Part shown: positions 31,980-44,555 of the stretch, one piece after another
Numbering within the stretch: position 1 is the first letter of the stretch
Layout of the letters: every line of letters starts with the position of its first letter
Source: Imbricaverruca yamaguchii
Taxonomy: Eukaryota; Arthropoda; Thecostraca; Neoverrucidae
NCBI GenBank assembly: GCA_034440575.1
Contig: JAOTOL010001315.1
Coordinates: 266,501 to 330,500, forward strand
Length of the DNA stretch: 64,000 nt
Direction of reading: 5' to 3'
Notes under the pieces: model-generated
Told to the model about the DNA's origin: nothing
What the model saw: only the letters and a program-made list of their open reading frames with translations
Databases searched by the model: none
Translations under genes and position numbers: made by a program

Positions 31980-33536
31980 CCGTCCTTGCTGCTTTCTCCG
32001 GTGTACCCCGTCCCTGCTCTCTCGTTCTCTGGTGTACGCCGTCCCTGCTCTCTCGTTCTCTGGTGTACGCCGTCCCTGCTCTTATTATCTGGTGTACGCA
32101 GTCCCTGCTCTTATTATCTGGTGTACGCCGTCCCTGCTCTTGTTCTCTGGTGTACGCCGTCCCTGCTCTCGTTATCTGGTGTACGCAGTCCCTGCTCTTA
32201 TTATCTGGTGTACGCCGTCCCTGCTCTCTCGTTATCTGGTGTACGCCGTCCCTGCTCTTATTATCTGGTGTACGCCGTCCCTGCTCTTATTATCTGGTGT
32301 ACGCCGTACCTGCTCTTGTTCTCCGGTGTACGCCGTCCCTGCTCTTATTATCTGGTGTACGCCGTCCCTGCTCTCGTTCTCTGGTGTACGCCGTCCCTGC
32401 TCTTATTATCTGGTGTACGCCGTCCCTGCTCTCTCGTTATCTGGTGTACGCCGTCCCTGCTCTCTCGTTATCTGGTGTACGCCGTCCCTGCTCTTATTAT
32501 CTGGTGTACGCCGTCCCTGCTCTCTCGTTCTCTGGTGTACGCAGTCCCTGCTCTTATTATCTGGTGTACGCCGTCCCTGCTCTTGTTCTCCTGGTTTACC
32601 CCGTCCCTGCTCTCTCGTTCTCTGGTGTACGCCGTCCTTGGTCTCGTTCTCTGGTGTACGCCGTCCTTGGTCTCGTTATCTGGTGTACGCTATCCTGCTC
32701 TCTCGTTCTCCGGTGTACGCCGTCCCTGCTCTCTCGTTATCCGGTGTACCCCGTCCCTACTCTCGTTATCTGGTGTACGCCGTCCCTGCTCTCTCGTTAT
32801 CTGGTGTACGCCGTCCCTACTCTTGTTCTCCGGTGTACGCCGTCCCTGCTCTCTAGTTATCTGGTGTACGCCGTCCCTGCTCTCTAGTTATCTGGTGTAC
32901 GCCGTCCCTGCTCTCTCGTTATCTGGTGTGCGCCGTCCCTGCTCTCTCGTTATCTGGTGTACCACGTCCCTGCTCTCTCGTTCTCTGGTGTACGCAGTCC
33001 CTGCTCTCTCGTTATCTGGTGTACGCCGTCCCTGCTCTCTCGTTATCTGGTGTACCACGTCCCTGCTCTCTCGTTATCTGGTGTACGCCGTCCCTTGGTC
33101 TCGTTCTCTGGTGTACGCCGTCCCTGCTCTCGTTATCTGGTGTACGCTGTCCCTGCTCTCTCGTTATCTGGTGTACCACGTCCCTGCTCTCTCGTTCTCT
33201 GGTGTACGCAGTCCCTGCTCTCTCGTTCTCTGGTGTACGCTGTCCCTGCTCTCGTTATCTGGTGTACCACGTCCCTGCTCTCTCGTTCTCTGGTGTACGC
33301 AGTCCCTGCTCTCTCGTTCTCTGGTGTACGCAGTCCCTGCTCTCTCGTTCTCTGGTGTACGCTGTCCCTGCTCTCTCGTTATCTGGTGTACCACGTCCCT
33401 GCTCTCTCGTTCTCTGGTGTACGCAGTCCCTGCTCTCTCGTTCTCTGGTGTACGCTGTCCCTGCTCTCTCGTTATCTGGTGTACCACGTCCCTGCTCTCT
33501 CGTTCTCTGGTGTACGCTGTCCCTGCTCTCTCGTTC
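31980..33536. repeat. 26-31-bp minisatellite, 1.55 kb
   Basis: About 53 units with CTGGTGTACGCCGTCCCTGC and a variable CTCTCGTT/CTTATTAT spacer. CACGTC variants rise in the right half, showing local unit homogenisation. Confidence 0.93.
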
Positions 33537-34654
33537 TCCGGCACCGGCCGCTGTCTCGATGGTCGCTCGTCACGCCTCATCGACCAGGCGCCTCGCGCGC
33601 GCGCGATGGTGGGCGTGTCGCCGGAAGCGCCGTCGCCGTCCGGTCGCCGTCCGGTCGCCCTGACGTGGTCGAAATGACTCGGACCCGGTGGACCTGACTG
33701 TGACTGCCGTCTGGCCGTCACGCCATCCGGCTGGGCCGAGTGTGCAAGTGTGCCCAGCTGTCCAGCTCCGCTCCAGTTGGTGTGACTAAGTCGGATGGAC
33801 ACCGGTAGAGGCACCGTTAGGGTCCTGGACGCCTGACGTTAAGTGTTGGGAGCATAGGGTAGTCAAAGGCGGCTCAGTGATTTCAGCCATGTTCGTATGG
33901 CCTTCGTGTTATATTGTCCCACGTCTTCACGTGTGCATTGAGGGCTAGAATAGCCTCCGACAAACACATGCGCTCTCTTTCGTTGGAGAACAAAACCCCA
34001 TCACGAGTCGGGGCCTTCCTGCTGACCGCTCCAACCCATGCACAGTGCTGTGAACAAAAAGGCTGTCGAGGTTTCAAGAGTGCCCTGGACTAGCTGTGCC
34101 GCTCGTATTAACGTTTTTGATATATATTAAGGTATATACCTGCACTATGCTGCACTGTGCTAACTCTGGATTAGCCTCGGCTCATGATTAGGACTCGGGC
34201 TGTGAGCAAATTGTCGACTGGGACGGAAGACAACACGCAACGGCAGCGCTCCTAATGACAATAGCTGCAATGGCGAGGGCATGCCTCCTCATTTCGGACG
34301 ACTCCGTTGGAGATGGGGAAGGATGTTGGCTGGGTCGGGAATGTTGGATGGGAGGGCGAGCCGGGTCGGCCGGCACTTGCGGCCGCCACCGCTGGGACCG
34401 CGCCGGCCGCAACTGAGGCGGCGCCGGGCGGTCGGGTTGCCGTTGCTCGTGCCCGAGGCATGGCCGACGGTGGGAGCGGCGCGGCGGCGGCTCTCACACG
34501 CGACGGCCAACAAGGCCGCCGCGGTGGAAAGCCGCGCCGGAAGCGGGTCGCCGACGTCGGCCGCGCGCCAGCGGCGCTGGTACCGCGGCTGGCCGACCTC
34601 AGAGCCCGTGGACGTCCTCAGACTGATGTGGCCGAGCTGCCTCGTGCTGGTCCG
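33537..34654. other. Unique sequence, GC-rich at both ends
   Basis: The right part (34280-34650) is CpG-rich with overlapping ORFs, but no domain or splice structure I could defend. Confidence 0.4.
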
Positions 34655-34905
34655 GATAGCTGAGGTAGCGCGTGCTGGTCCGGATAGCTGAGGTAGCGCG
34701 TGCTGGTCCGGACAGCTGAGGTAGCGCGTGCTGGCTCGGACAGCTGAGGTAGCGCGTGCTGGTCCGGACAGCTGAGGTAGCGCGTGCTGGTCTGGACAGC
34801 TGAGGTAGCCCGTGCTGGTCTGGACAGCTGAGGTAGTGCTTGCTGGTCTGGACAGCTGAGGTAGCGCGTGCTGGTCTGGACAGTCGAGGTAGCGCGTGCT
34901 GTGGC
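34655..34905. repeat. 28-bp minisatellite
   Basis: About 9 units of GCTGAGGTAGCGCGTGCTGG(TCCGGACA). Confidence 0.92.
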
Positions 34906-37311
34906 GTAGGCAGGGCCGCTGCGCGCTGGTCTGCACCGATGCTGAATTATCAGTTTCCACTTTTTGTGCTGGAGTGTACAATTTTGATGAAAGATACAAT
35001 GCAACTTGCAGTCAATAGGCGCTTGCTATAAAGCGGAACTAATTCGCATTATGAATAGTCATGACCAATTTAGGTCACACTGCCTGTAACCATGATGCTG
35101 AGTATCTGGTTGCGATGACAAAGTGAACAATCTGTTTTGTATAATGCGCAATTTTCGGGTTCTCCAGAACCCGAAAATTTCGACCAGGACCCGGATCAGT
35201 CTTGATTTTCGAACAACGGTCCGAACAGTCCAAGCACCAGTCCATGCACCAGTGGGCGGTGCTGCTGTGCGCTGTTTTGGACCACATCGGTATGCGCATT
35301 GCGCACTACGTTGCCGGGGCTTGTGTTCTCTTGCTGGAGGAGTTGCTCCACAATTTTAACATTGCTCCTCTCCCAGATCACCAGCCGTTTTTGTGTATTC
35401 ATCTCGCGAGCCCCTCAATAACCGCCCGAACGTGGGGTGCCTCTCGAAATTTGCGAAATGTGGCATGCGTTTTAAAAGAAAAAGTGCAACACTTCAGAAC
35501 GCATTAAGCCTCTCTGACAGGGGAGAAATTTTGCCCAAAAAGTGTTCGCAGTCACGATACGCCCCCAGCCGTGTTTTCGTGAGCACAGCCACACCCTTGT
35601 GTGACGTGGTATGCGTGACGTCACGCGGCACTGTCACGTGACGCGGTCACCTGGATCTCGACGCACAATCTCGACGCCACGCTGGCAAAGCCGCTGCGCG
35701 CCGTGTCCGGACAATTTCCAGATGACTCCGCGTGGCGGGAGTTGCTGCAGCACGGAGCCGGGTCATCTACCCGGCGGTCGGTGCTGTCTCACTCTACCGC
35801 ACGCGCTGTATCTGCCCGCCGCTGTGTCGTCCACTGGCCACGCAGTCGGTACTCGCTCGTGTATCCGTACTCAGTGCTAACCTATCAATTTCGTATCCTC
35901 AAAATTTGCTCGGGTGGTGGAAGGAAGTGAATAGACCATGACGTATCGGTTGTTTTTAAGACGAAAAGGTGAAGTAGTGCAATAATAGGATTCAATTGGT
36001 TCTTATGTCAACCTTATGTTCTTATGTTGTTATGTTCACAAGGTGAAAGCCGGAAAAAGAGGAACAAGCCAGACTTACAATTTTACAAAACAAACGTGCA
36101 GACAGAGAGCAAAACAAAGCCCGCCGCCAATGGATTCTGCCCCAAAATGTTGGTATCTAGTTTTCACATCATCATCGGCCCGTTGAGGCTACTGAGGAGC
36201 ATTGGGCACCAAACGCAGTGCAATTTCATTCAGGCATTGGAAATTAGTGTTTGCGATAGCACCCGGTGTGCTCTAAACTGGACCAATGCTGTGACGGTTC
36301 TGTTGTTTTGATGCACGTGGTCGAAAACATCTAAGTATCTCAAAAGCGTTGTAGCCGATCGGCCGAATGCAGAAGGAAGAACCTCTTCAGCCTCGCTTGT
36401 AATGGTGCCTTCGGAAGCACGAACAGTGCACGTTTATATTCTGCGATTTTTGTTTGTCCCTCAAACGCGCACCTAACCTAACCTGGTGCGCCCCACGAAG
36501 CGCGAAGTTGAAGATTCCGTGCGAAGATTATTGCGAGGATTGTAAGTGAGGAAATCATATCGATGGCTGTCTCACGAGCACCCTGGGGTGCTCGTGAGTT
36601 CGAACTCACCTCTCGGACATCGACCCCGCCCTTGGGCGGGTCAGGTCATTGGAACACCCGGCCCCAGATTTCTGTAGCAAGAAATATGTTCTGGGACCCA
36701 GCAGTTTGTACATCGCCTGCTTGATGAACGGATTACTATAGAGCCGCGAACAATGTGTACCTCTTGAACATGCCCCGATGCAGGAGGTTTGTATTTCTGA
36801 GGCATCCACCAGTGATATGTCTGTATACCGGTGTAACACCTCCGGTGCTCTGATGTAACACACGGTGTTGGTGGAGCGGCTGGGGCCGATAATGTGGAAC
36901 GGTGAAGCCAATGTCTTACTGTCACTGATGGTATAATTATGGTATGACATCGGTAGCAATTTTTCACCCAGCGTGGCTGTATGTCTTTGTTACTAGCAAC
37001 CCACGAACCGGCCTCCATTTTCATTTTCGGTTTCTAGGGTCCAAGGAAAAATTATACAGAGCAATTATGCAAGTAAGTCCAAGTAAAAAAAGCAACAGAG
37101 CAAATAAACTGAACTTAAGATGAGCATTAAACACAAAGTCCAGACGATGTGTTCGCCGGATACTGATACGTTTAAGTCGTGATATTTGGAACAACAGTTG
37201 CAAAATTTGCATGAAAAGCCGCAAAATAAGTCCACAGTGACACGCATGGTCTTTCTTTTGCGCACTAGATAAAGAGCCAGGCATTCCGTGTTTTCCAAGC
37301 GCATTCAAAAT
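34906..37311. other. 2.4 kb unique sequence
   Basis: Includes AACCCGAAAATTT inverted symmetry (35150-35180) and the palindrome at 36571. Small ORFs (up to 127 aa) have no recognised domain. Confidence 0.45.
36571..36598. repeat. Perfect palindrome, 13-bp arms
   Basis: CTCACGAGCACCC, TG, then GGGTGCTCGTGAG. A self-complementary GAGTTCGAACTC word follows at once (36595-36606). Confidence 0.85.
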
Positions 37312-37504
37312 TGCATGGTCACCGAATAACGACCAGCGTCCTGGACATGGCCACCGAATAACGACCAGCGTCCTGGACATGGCCAACGAATAACGATAAC
37401 CGTGCTGGACATGGCCACCGAATAACAATAACCGTCCTGGACTTGGCCACGGAATAACAATGACCGTCCTGGACATGGCCGCCGAATATCGACCAGCATC
37501 CTGG
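37312..37504. repeat. 32-bp minisatellite
   Basis: Six units with GGCCACCGAATAACGACCAG and CGTCCTGGACAT. Confidence 0.9.
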
Positions 37505-37889
37505 ACGCGGTGCTGTACTTTATCCCGCTGTACTTCCGCCCGCTGAACTTTGCCTCTCTGTTTCAGGTATGTTCCCGGAACTGTGCGGCGCCTGGGGGCC
37601 TTCAAACACGCGGAGGCTGAGTACCCAGGATGATTATTGGATGTGCGGGAGGAATGCCGATCTGCCATGATCGTTGGTCCACTGATTGATGAACTTAGTC
37701 TGGTCAGACTTCTAAAAGTCAGCTTTGTCTGGTGCGTGGAGAACAGTGTGCTCGTGTGTGACCGAATAATTGTTCGGGCATGTGTCTTGACCGCAATACG
37801 ATTTTCGCTGCTGTCCCGGGGCGCATCCGTTCTCCGTCGACGCGGATGTTTCTCTTCCAGGAGAGGCCCTCACTTCCCTGCTGTCAGTT

Positions 37890-38064
37890 ATTTGTTTATT
37901 GGTTGGTTCACGACACACTTTATGCACATTCGCGGCTAATGGCGCCGCCCACACTGTTTCGCCGGTGGGCCGCGGGATTGGGAAATGTCCTGAGTGGCGC
38001 TAGAGTCGAACCCGGGACCTTTGGTACCCATAGCCCGACACCTTAACCACTCGGCCATCCCCGC
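37890..38064 (-). mobile_element. SINE-2, perfect 14-bp TSD
   Basis: Full-length minus-strand copy, tail ATTTGTTTATTGGTTGGTTC through to CCACTCGGCCATCCCCG. TSD CCCTGCTGTCAGTT at 37876-37889 and 38065-38078. Confidence 0.93.
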
Positions 38065-38207
38065 CCCTGCTGTCAGTTTCAATCATGTGTTTTGCGTCCG
38101 ATGGGCCGAAGGCCCAGAGCTGCTCATCAGACGAGTTATTATGGTCGGAAACATCGCCAGTCTGATGCTGGCGGACTGGCGCTCGACCTTCCAAAATCCT
38201 TCTCCGT

Positions 38208-38267
38208 ATGGGCGCTAAATGACCTTCTAGTCGGCGCGCCCTTAAGCCCACATAATCAATCAATGCG
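38208..38267 (+). mobile_element. Mini hairpin-tail element m14 with perfect 10-bp TSD
   Basis: A 60-bp insert ATGGGCGCTAAATGACC...GGCGCGCCC with tail CCCACATAATCAATCAAT. Flanks CCTTCTCCGT at 38198-38207 and 38268-38277 are identical. Confidence 0.85.
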
Positions 38268-38613
38268 CCTTCTCCGTCAGAGGCGACTGTCGGGACACTA
38301 TCTGGGCGGTCGCTCCCTCGCCCTCACTCGGATCCGTCCGTGTCGCTATATATAGCGATTTGCGCCAGCTTGTTAGCGTGCGTCGTGGTGGCCCGTCCTT
38401 GGCTGTGATTGCGGTGACTACCAGGGACGTCCCCTGGTGTTAGTCACAGTACGGCGGCGGAGAGCTCGCCTCCACCGCGTCCGCCCATTCAGCCCGTATC
38501 CAACGTGTTCTGCGCGCGCGCTGCTGGGAGACAAGCCCACTGGGAGAACTGAGCTTCGCTCATCGTGCTTTTTCAAAGTCTGGCGAGATTCCCGCCGTTG
38601 TTTCCTGTTTAAA

Positions 38614-38676
38614 ATGGGTGCCAAATGACCTCGTAGTCGGCAAGCCCTCAAACCCAAATAATCATCACTCAATCAG
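38614..38676 (+). mobile_element. Mini hairpin-tail element m15, diverged
   Basis: ATGGGTGCCAAATGACC, GTAGTCGG, AGCCCTCAAACCCAAATAAT and a CATCACTCAATCAG tail. The stem is partly decayed and I found no TSD. Confidence 0.6.
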
Positions 38677-39239
38677 TAAGCTTGGCATGTACTGTTCAGG
38701 CTAATCCTGCGCTGCCTTGGCGATCAATTTTTGACCTTATTGTTGGAAGATGCATGCGCTTTGTGTACCCGAACACCTCCATATAGATGTATCGCGCCTA
38801 TTGATGTATCATCATAACGTGAATTTATCAACGTTTTAAATTTAGGCGAGATTACTTTCGGTGTCCATTCGCTGACGGGTTACTTAGAGAGCTTTGATAA
38901 GTCACTAGAGTTACTTACTTTATTTAGGCTCACCATAACTTGTGCAATGGGAGGCTATTCGGGTTTGAAATGATGAACACCGGCCCTGTTCCCGTTCAGA
39001 AGTTCTCGGTCACCAGCGGCTACGGGCCGGCGCCATGTTGTCTGGCACCCCAGTGCCATCTGTCGTGATCTGGCTGTTTGCCAGTACGACACGCGGGGCG
39101 GGCCGTCCCGCTTGGCTGGCGCGCATGCCACCGCCCGGCCCTTCTCGGCGCCTGTCGATCGCCCGGTGGGGGGGGGGGGGGACACGCATCAGTCGGTGTA
39201 GTGGCCGCCTGCCCGCGGCTGGCCCGCCGAAATAGCCGC

Positions 39240-40136
39240 CCCGGTCGGCCGCCTGGCAACGGTGGAGGACCGCCTGCTGGTGTTCTGTCGCTGATGGTCC
39301 CAGTCTGTCCACTGGTGACCGCCTGGTGACCGCGGAGGACCGCCTGGCAACGGTGGAGGACCGCCTGCTGGTGTTCCGCCCGGTGCTGATGGTCCCAGCC
39401 TGTCGTGGAGGACCGCCCGGTGACGGTGGAGGACCGCCTGGTGACGGTGGAGGACCGCCTGCTGGTGTTCTGTCGCTGATGGTCCCACCTGTCCTGGTGA
39501 CCGCGGAGGACCGCCCGGTGAGGGGGGCGGGTGACGGTGGAGGACCCGCCGGTGACGGTGGAGGACCGCCTGGTGACGGTGGAGGACCGCCCGGTGACGG
39601 TGGAGGACCGCCCGGTGACGGTGGAGGACCGCCTGTCCTGGTGACCGCGGAGGACCGCCCGGTGACGGTGGAGGACCGCCCGGTGACGGTGGAGGACCGC
39701 CCGGTGACGGTGGAGGACCGCCCGGTGACGGTGGAGGACCGCCCGGTGACGGTGGAGGACCGCCCGGTGACGGTGGAGGACCGCCCGGTGACGGTGGAGG
39801 ACCGCCTGGTGACGGAGGACCGCCTGGTGACGGTGGAGGACCGCCCGGTGACGGTGGAGGACCGCCCGGTGACGGTGGAGGACCGCCCGGTGACGGTGGA
39901 GGACCGCCCGGTGACGGTGGAGGACCGCCCGGTGACGGTGGAGGACCGCCTTGGTGCTGTTGACGGTGATGGCCCAACCCGCCCGGGTGACGGTGGAGGA
40001 CCGCCCTGGTGACGGTGGAGGACCGCCTGGTGACGGTGGAGGACCGCCCGGTGACGGTGGAGGACCGCCCGGTGACGGTGGAGGACCGCCCGGTGACGGT
40101 GGAGGACCGCCCGGTGACGGTGGAGGACCGTCTGGT
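39240..40136. repeat. 21-bp minisatellite, ~0.9 kb
   Basis: About 35 units of GTGACGGTGGAGGACCGCCC(G). The 21-bp period keeps a frame open (VEDRPVT or PSPGGPP repeats); these are not called as genes. Confidence 0.93.
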
Positions 40137-40892
40137 GGCGTTCTGCCGCCGGCGCCGCCCTGTCGATGTTCGTCTGCCAATGACACCCACTCTGTCAGCA
40201 GATGTTTTCCTCTAAAAGCTGTTTCGACGGGAACGATAAACACTCAGTCGACGCGACAGCGGCTGAAGGAGACGAGACGGTCGTTCGCTGAGGGAGGAGA
40301 GGCGGCGGTTGTCGGCTCCCCCAACTGTTGTGTATTAGCCAGTGAACGAAAGGGTGCAGCGAACTGAAACTTGGTGCTCGTTTCTGATCGTCCATATGAA
40401 ATATTGACCGAAACGTTTGGCTCAATCTCATGTCAGGTCATTAACCTAGATCAAGGCAACTGAGACTACCCCAAAAGCAAAGTTTATGGTGTAATTTCGT
40501 CAAAGTCCAGCAGATTGTTCTGCTGAAGCGTGCAATTTTGGCGCAAGTTCAAAGCGCATTTTGCACATCCCGAAATGCTCCCGTCTTGAGATGAAACAGC
40601 GCGCCCCATCAATGTGGATAGGTGGACCCTCCGGACGTTGCAGCGCGTGCAGCAGTATGCGCGGGGTCATCGACTTCAGGGTTCCACGTTGGAACGGCTC
40701 CAATGGGGGGGGGGGGTGCTGGCAGCGACTGCAGTTACGTAATGGCCGGCGGCTGGGTCCCCTCCCCACCCCCGCTGTCCCGTCATGACCAGGATGTTAC
40801 GCCAGCTGGCAGCCTGAGGGTGCCAGCCGCCTTGTCTGTCACGGCCGCTCCCCGAGAGTGAGCCGCCATGTGGCTAGCATCGGAAGTTACCA
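40137..40892. other. Unique sequence, nothing identified
   Basis: No gene or repeat recognised apart from a G run near 40707. Confidence 0.45.
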
Positions 40893-41125
40893 GATGATCA
40901 AAATCAAGCCAATACATTAAACGGAGGTGAACGGATGAGCCAAGTCAAGCCAATAACTTAAACAAGGGTGACGAGATGACCAAAGTCAAGCCAATAACCT
41001 AAAGCGGAGGTGACCGGATGACCCATGTTAAGCCAGCAACCTTCAGTGGTTGTTTCCAAATGACCCAGGTCATGCCAGCAACTTGCAGCGGAGGTTACCA
41101 TAGGACCCAAGTGGAGGCAATAAAT
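40893..41125. repeat. ~43-bp degenerate tandem repeat
   Basis: Five units with GAGGTGACCGGATGACC and AAGTCAAGCCAATAACCT. Confidence 0.82.
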
Positions 41126-41499
41126 GAAAGCAAAGAGCTGTTTCCTTCTGGCCCACAGGGTTTGTCCGTGTGCTAGCCGGCACTTTCCGCCGGGTAGTTC
41201 GCCACTATCAAACTGCGACTGAAGTGAAACCGAGTGAATTGCTGGGAACGCTCGACTTTGCACCGTAACGTTCTACCTCAAGATCTCGGCCAATGACAGA
41301 TCGCCGAGCATCTGAAGTATGTTTCTGGTGCATTGCGTTGCATGCAAATCATGCGGTTGTTTAAAGACAGGTAGCCACCACATACGCGGAATAGCCTACG
41401 GTCGTGCCCAACGCCAACGAGCCGCTTGCGTCCGAGGGGCGGATACAAGGGGCGTGTGCCTCCCCCATGGAAGGCGGCACCCCCCGGTTTCCTTCGTTC

Positions 41500-41652
41500 G
41501 TTATTGGTTTTACGACACATCGACCGTTGAGTCATGTAGCGTCGCCAATCTCTCACGCCGATTGGTCGCGGGCGAAGAGTAGCGACAGGTGAGACTCGAA
41601 CCCACAACCTTTCGATTGTGAGACGAGCGGACTTACCCCTAGACTACTCGTC
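41500..41652 (-). mobile_element. SINE-1, minus orientation
   Basis: Reads TTATTGGTTTTACGACACAT through to CCCCTAGACTACTCGTC, the reverse complement of SINE-1. It is the only minus-strand copy among about 15. Flanking repeats are unclear; the right flank soon becomes the anomalous homopolymer tract. Confidence 0.88.
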
Positions 41653-41689
41653 TTCTGGCACCAGTGATAAATTATCCGTCAAATAGGGG

Positions 41690-41824
41690 GGAAAAAACCC
41701 CTTTTTTAAAAAAAAAAAAAAACCCTTTTCAAAAAAAAAAAAAACCTTCCTCCATAATGGGTGCTTAAAAAATTTTTCTTTCTCCCCTTTTCTAACACCC
41801 CCTTTAAAAAAAAAATATAAAAAA

Positions 41825-41869
<45 letters not shown>

Positions 41870-41955
41870 TTTAAAAAAAAAAAAAAAAATAATTTGGAGA
41901 AAAAAAAAAAAAAAAAAAAAAAAAATTTTTTTCTTCATAAAAAAAAAAAAAAAAA

Positions 41956-42000
<45 letters not shown>

Positions 42001-42055
42001 CACCATGGGCAAAGGCTCGAAAAAAAAAAAATTTAGTGCATCACTTCGGTTTTTT
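41690..42055. repeat. Anomalous homopolymer-rich tract, probably low-quality sequence
   Basis: Long A runs broken by short runs of every base doubled or stretched (CCCCTTTTTT, AACCCTTTTC, TTTTTCTTTC). Almost every base here sits in a homopolymer, unlike the rest of the window. This suggests a poorly polished poly(A) region or an assembly join rather than biology. Confidence 0.7.
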
Positions 42056-42732
42056 CAACTAGAGGTGTCCCTATAAGGGAAAAGCTCCTGGAAGGAGAAG
42101 ACCCCCTAGTGTGCTCGAATGCGCCTGATCAAATTTTTCAGCCAGAGGTGTCATTTCAGGTAGTTTCGCAGTGGCGCCTCCCCATGGAAATTCCTGGATC
42201 CGGCCCTGCCTGCGACGGCACCGTCTGCCCACTTAAGCGGACCGGCTGCGACGAAGCCGTCGACCGCTTTAAAAGCGAGCTCAGAATTGGCACTAGACAC
42301 CAGCTAGCGCAGTAGGCGACACAGAAGCCGGATATTTTCGTGCTCCGAACTGGCAGCAGCCGATACAATGGAGGTGGTTCTCGGCTCGAAGGATGGGTGG
42401 TGGTTCCGACCCGGAGGATCGGACGGTGGCTACTGGCTCCGGGTAGGTCACTTCTCGATACCACGTCGGCCGCTCGCAGGGCGGGATTTTGGTTTGGGTG
42501 CTTCGGTCTGGAGGGAAAATGTCCTGGTGTTGAAATTCATAGAAGATCTTCTGTCAGTTTCTGGTCTGCCTTTCTGCAGTCGTCATTATGTTTCTAACAC
42601 GAGAAACACTTCTTTGTACTTGCCAGCGAATTTCTCGCACCTTTACCGAAGAACAAGAAGTTTGAAGTCATTTCGAACAACACCACCGACTATTCCAGCC
42701 AGAAAAGGACAGGGTAGTATATATGAGACGTC

Positions 42733-42791
42733 TGGGCGCTAAATGACCTGGTAGTCGGCGCGCCCTTAAACCCACATAATCAATCAATATT
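42733..42791 (+). mobile_element. Mini hairpin-tail element m16 with 9-bp TSD
   Basis: TGGGCGCTAAATGACC...GTCGGCGCGCCC with tail CCCACATAATCAATCAATAT. Flanked by TGAGACGTC at 42724-42732 and 42792-42800; the flanks may extend further as ATATAT/ATATTT. Confidence 0.82.
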
Positions 42792-42910
42792 TGAGACGTC
42801 GGTGGACACGGAGACCTGTACGTTCTGGGCACGAGCGGTTCCATTGGCCGGGCCGGCGCAGTGGTGGGCCGACAGCGGCGGACACCGACCGGCGGGTGAG
42901 TGGCGAGTGA

Positions 42911-43209
42911 GGGTAAAAGTATTTGACCATGTGGCTCTAGAATGTGGCTGTGTGTAGGTTCACGAATATTCACAGTTAATGGAATTGTGCTATTTCATCC
43001 TTGCCTTTTTTTACCATTTTGCCACATGTGTGGGCAGTCATTATACACACGACTGCTAAATAATGTAAAATGCATGTGACTGAAGTGAAAGGCATTCCAC
43101 GTTTTTATCCTTAAGTGACGATCCTTTGTTTTCTTCAAATCTTCCACTATTCCCAAGCAACTTCTTTCTTCATCCGCACAGTTAATGGGGAAATAATTGT
43201 ATGACACTG
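42911..43209 (-). mobile_element. Repeat F, minus copy with perfect 20-bp direct repeats
   Basis: Reverse complement of the other F copies (CACAGTTAATGGAATTGTGC; CTTCATCCGCACAGTTAATG). A perfect 20-bp direct repeat flanks it (42891-42910 and 43210-43229). The ends, GGGTAAAAGTATTTGAC and the complement of CAATTATT..ACACTG, are weakly inverted. Confidence 0.68.
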
Positions 43210-43418
43210 GGCGGGTGAGTGGCGAGTGACGGGTAGCGAGAATGTCAGACGAAAGGCGCACAAAGCCAATTGTGTGCCGCTGCAGGCCCGGTGGTGACTG
43301 GTGGCGCGCCGCCGGGGTCTTTTTTTTTTTTGTGTGGGGGCGTCACTGGCGATTCATATCGCCCATTACAATTTGTCTGCCACGACTGCCGCCGTATAGC
43401 TGGCTAAGCTGGCGCCAT

Positions 43419-43447
43419 CTTGCTCTCTCTCTCTCTCTCTCTCTCTC
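43419..43447. repeat. CT microsatellite
   Basis: A run of CT dinucleotides. Confidence 0.95.
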
Positions 43448-43716
43448 CGTTGACGGTGTGATGAGCTGGCCGGGTGTGCAGAACTGAGGTTCGCTCGCAT
43501 ATCGGGTTTCCCCACGCCGCTGGTGTGCCCAGCGCGCCGCCGCCTCGCCGCCTCGGTTCCTACCAGTTACGTCGCCGCTGCGTGACGTCACTGGTAGTCA
43601 CTTGTGCACAGTCGGCGGCGGGACAGCAAGACGCGACCAATGTTTCATTTTTGTATACGTCTTGCTCTATTTAATTTTTGTCTGATTTCAAATACGATTG
43701 GCACGATCATTTTGGT

Positions 43717-43775
43717 TGGCGCTAAATGACCAAACCTGGTCGATGCGACCTAAAACCCAAATAACCAACCAATCA
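43717..43775 (+). mobile_element. Mini hairpin-tail element m17 with perfect 14-bp TSD
   Basis: TGGCGCTAAATGACC, GGTCGATGCGACC and tail ACCCAAATAACCAACCAATC. Flanked by ACGATCATTTTGGT at 43703-43716 and 43776-43789. The inner stem here is GACC:GGTC. Confidence 0.86.
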
Positions 43776-43789
43776 ACGATCATTTTGGT

Positions 43790-44555
43790 GTCTTGCAATT
43801 TCAATGCCATGCATCCACGTTCTTTATAGATGTTCTATAATACTTCACGTTTCTATCCTGCGCTTCGCACTCAGATGCTATCCTAAATGTGTCTGGTCTC
43901 CTTGTGTCCCTGGGCCCCTCCAAAAGTACATCCTGGGTGCGTCCCTGCCGACGTCAACCAGCGGCACCGACTGCTGCCTTCGAATCAGCGCCGAATGTCG
44001 AGCCCCGGATGTGACGTAAACAGAGTGGGCGGGGCGTAGAACTGTGGCTGGACTGTCCGCCTCCCGCCGGTGGTTTTGTCGGCCGCGACCATTCGGCGTG
44101 CTGTACAGTGGTGATTGGCATCATCAGCTCAATGGGTCGTGAATACGTCGGCGAATTGGCAACTTCTCAACCACCGGACGGGCTTGATAAATGACGGCGG
44201 CGACCGCGTCCGTGCGGCGTCTGTTCTTTGTCTGTCGTCAGTCCGCGGCACAGTGGGCTCCGGGTGGTGACTACCAAGTACGACATCAGCGTAATCGAAC
44301 TCAAGAACCCATCTAATCGGGTGGAAAAATGATTTATGGTGGATGACATATTCTGCCTAGTTGGTACATAAACACACGGATCTTCACTATACAGGGAAAT
44401 GGCTCCGATTTCTCCCCCAATGCTTAGCCGTGTATGGACCCCACTTCAGTTATCATTTTCGGAAGCGCCGTTCATAATGTGTGTCACGTGCGGATTGTTT
44501 TTTTGTCCGATGCATCGTGCCTGTCTGGGACGTATTGTCCGGGACGTTCTGCTAA
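43790..44555. other. Unique sequence downstream of the carboxypeptidase
   Basis: No ORF with known domains. Likely intergenic or intronic. Confidence 0.45.

Noticed and set aside
31899..33677. A 592-aa plus-strand ORF with hydrophobic repeats (SLLSRSLVYAVPA)
   Set aside because: Looks like membrane segments, but it is the translation of a 26-31-bp tandem array; neighbouring frames give equally long ORFs.
36606..37024. Minus-strand ORFs of 117-127 aa as a transposon fragment
   Set aside because: I could not recognise any transposase or reverse-transcriptase motif in them.
39020..40243. A 407-aa Pro/Gly collagen-like ORF
   Set aside because: 21-bp minisatellite artefact; the opposite strand is open as well.
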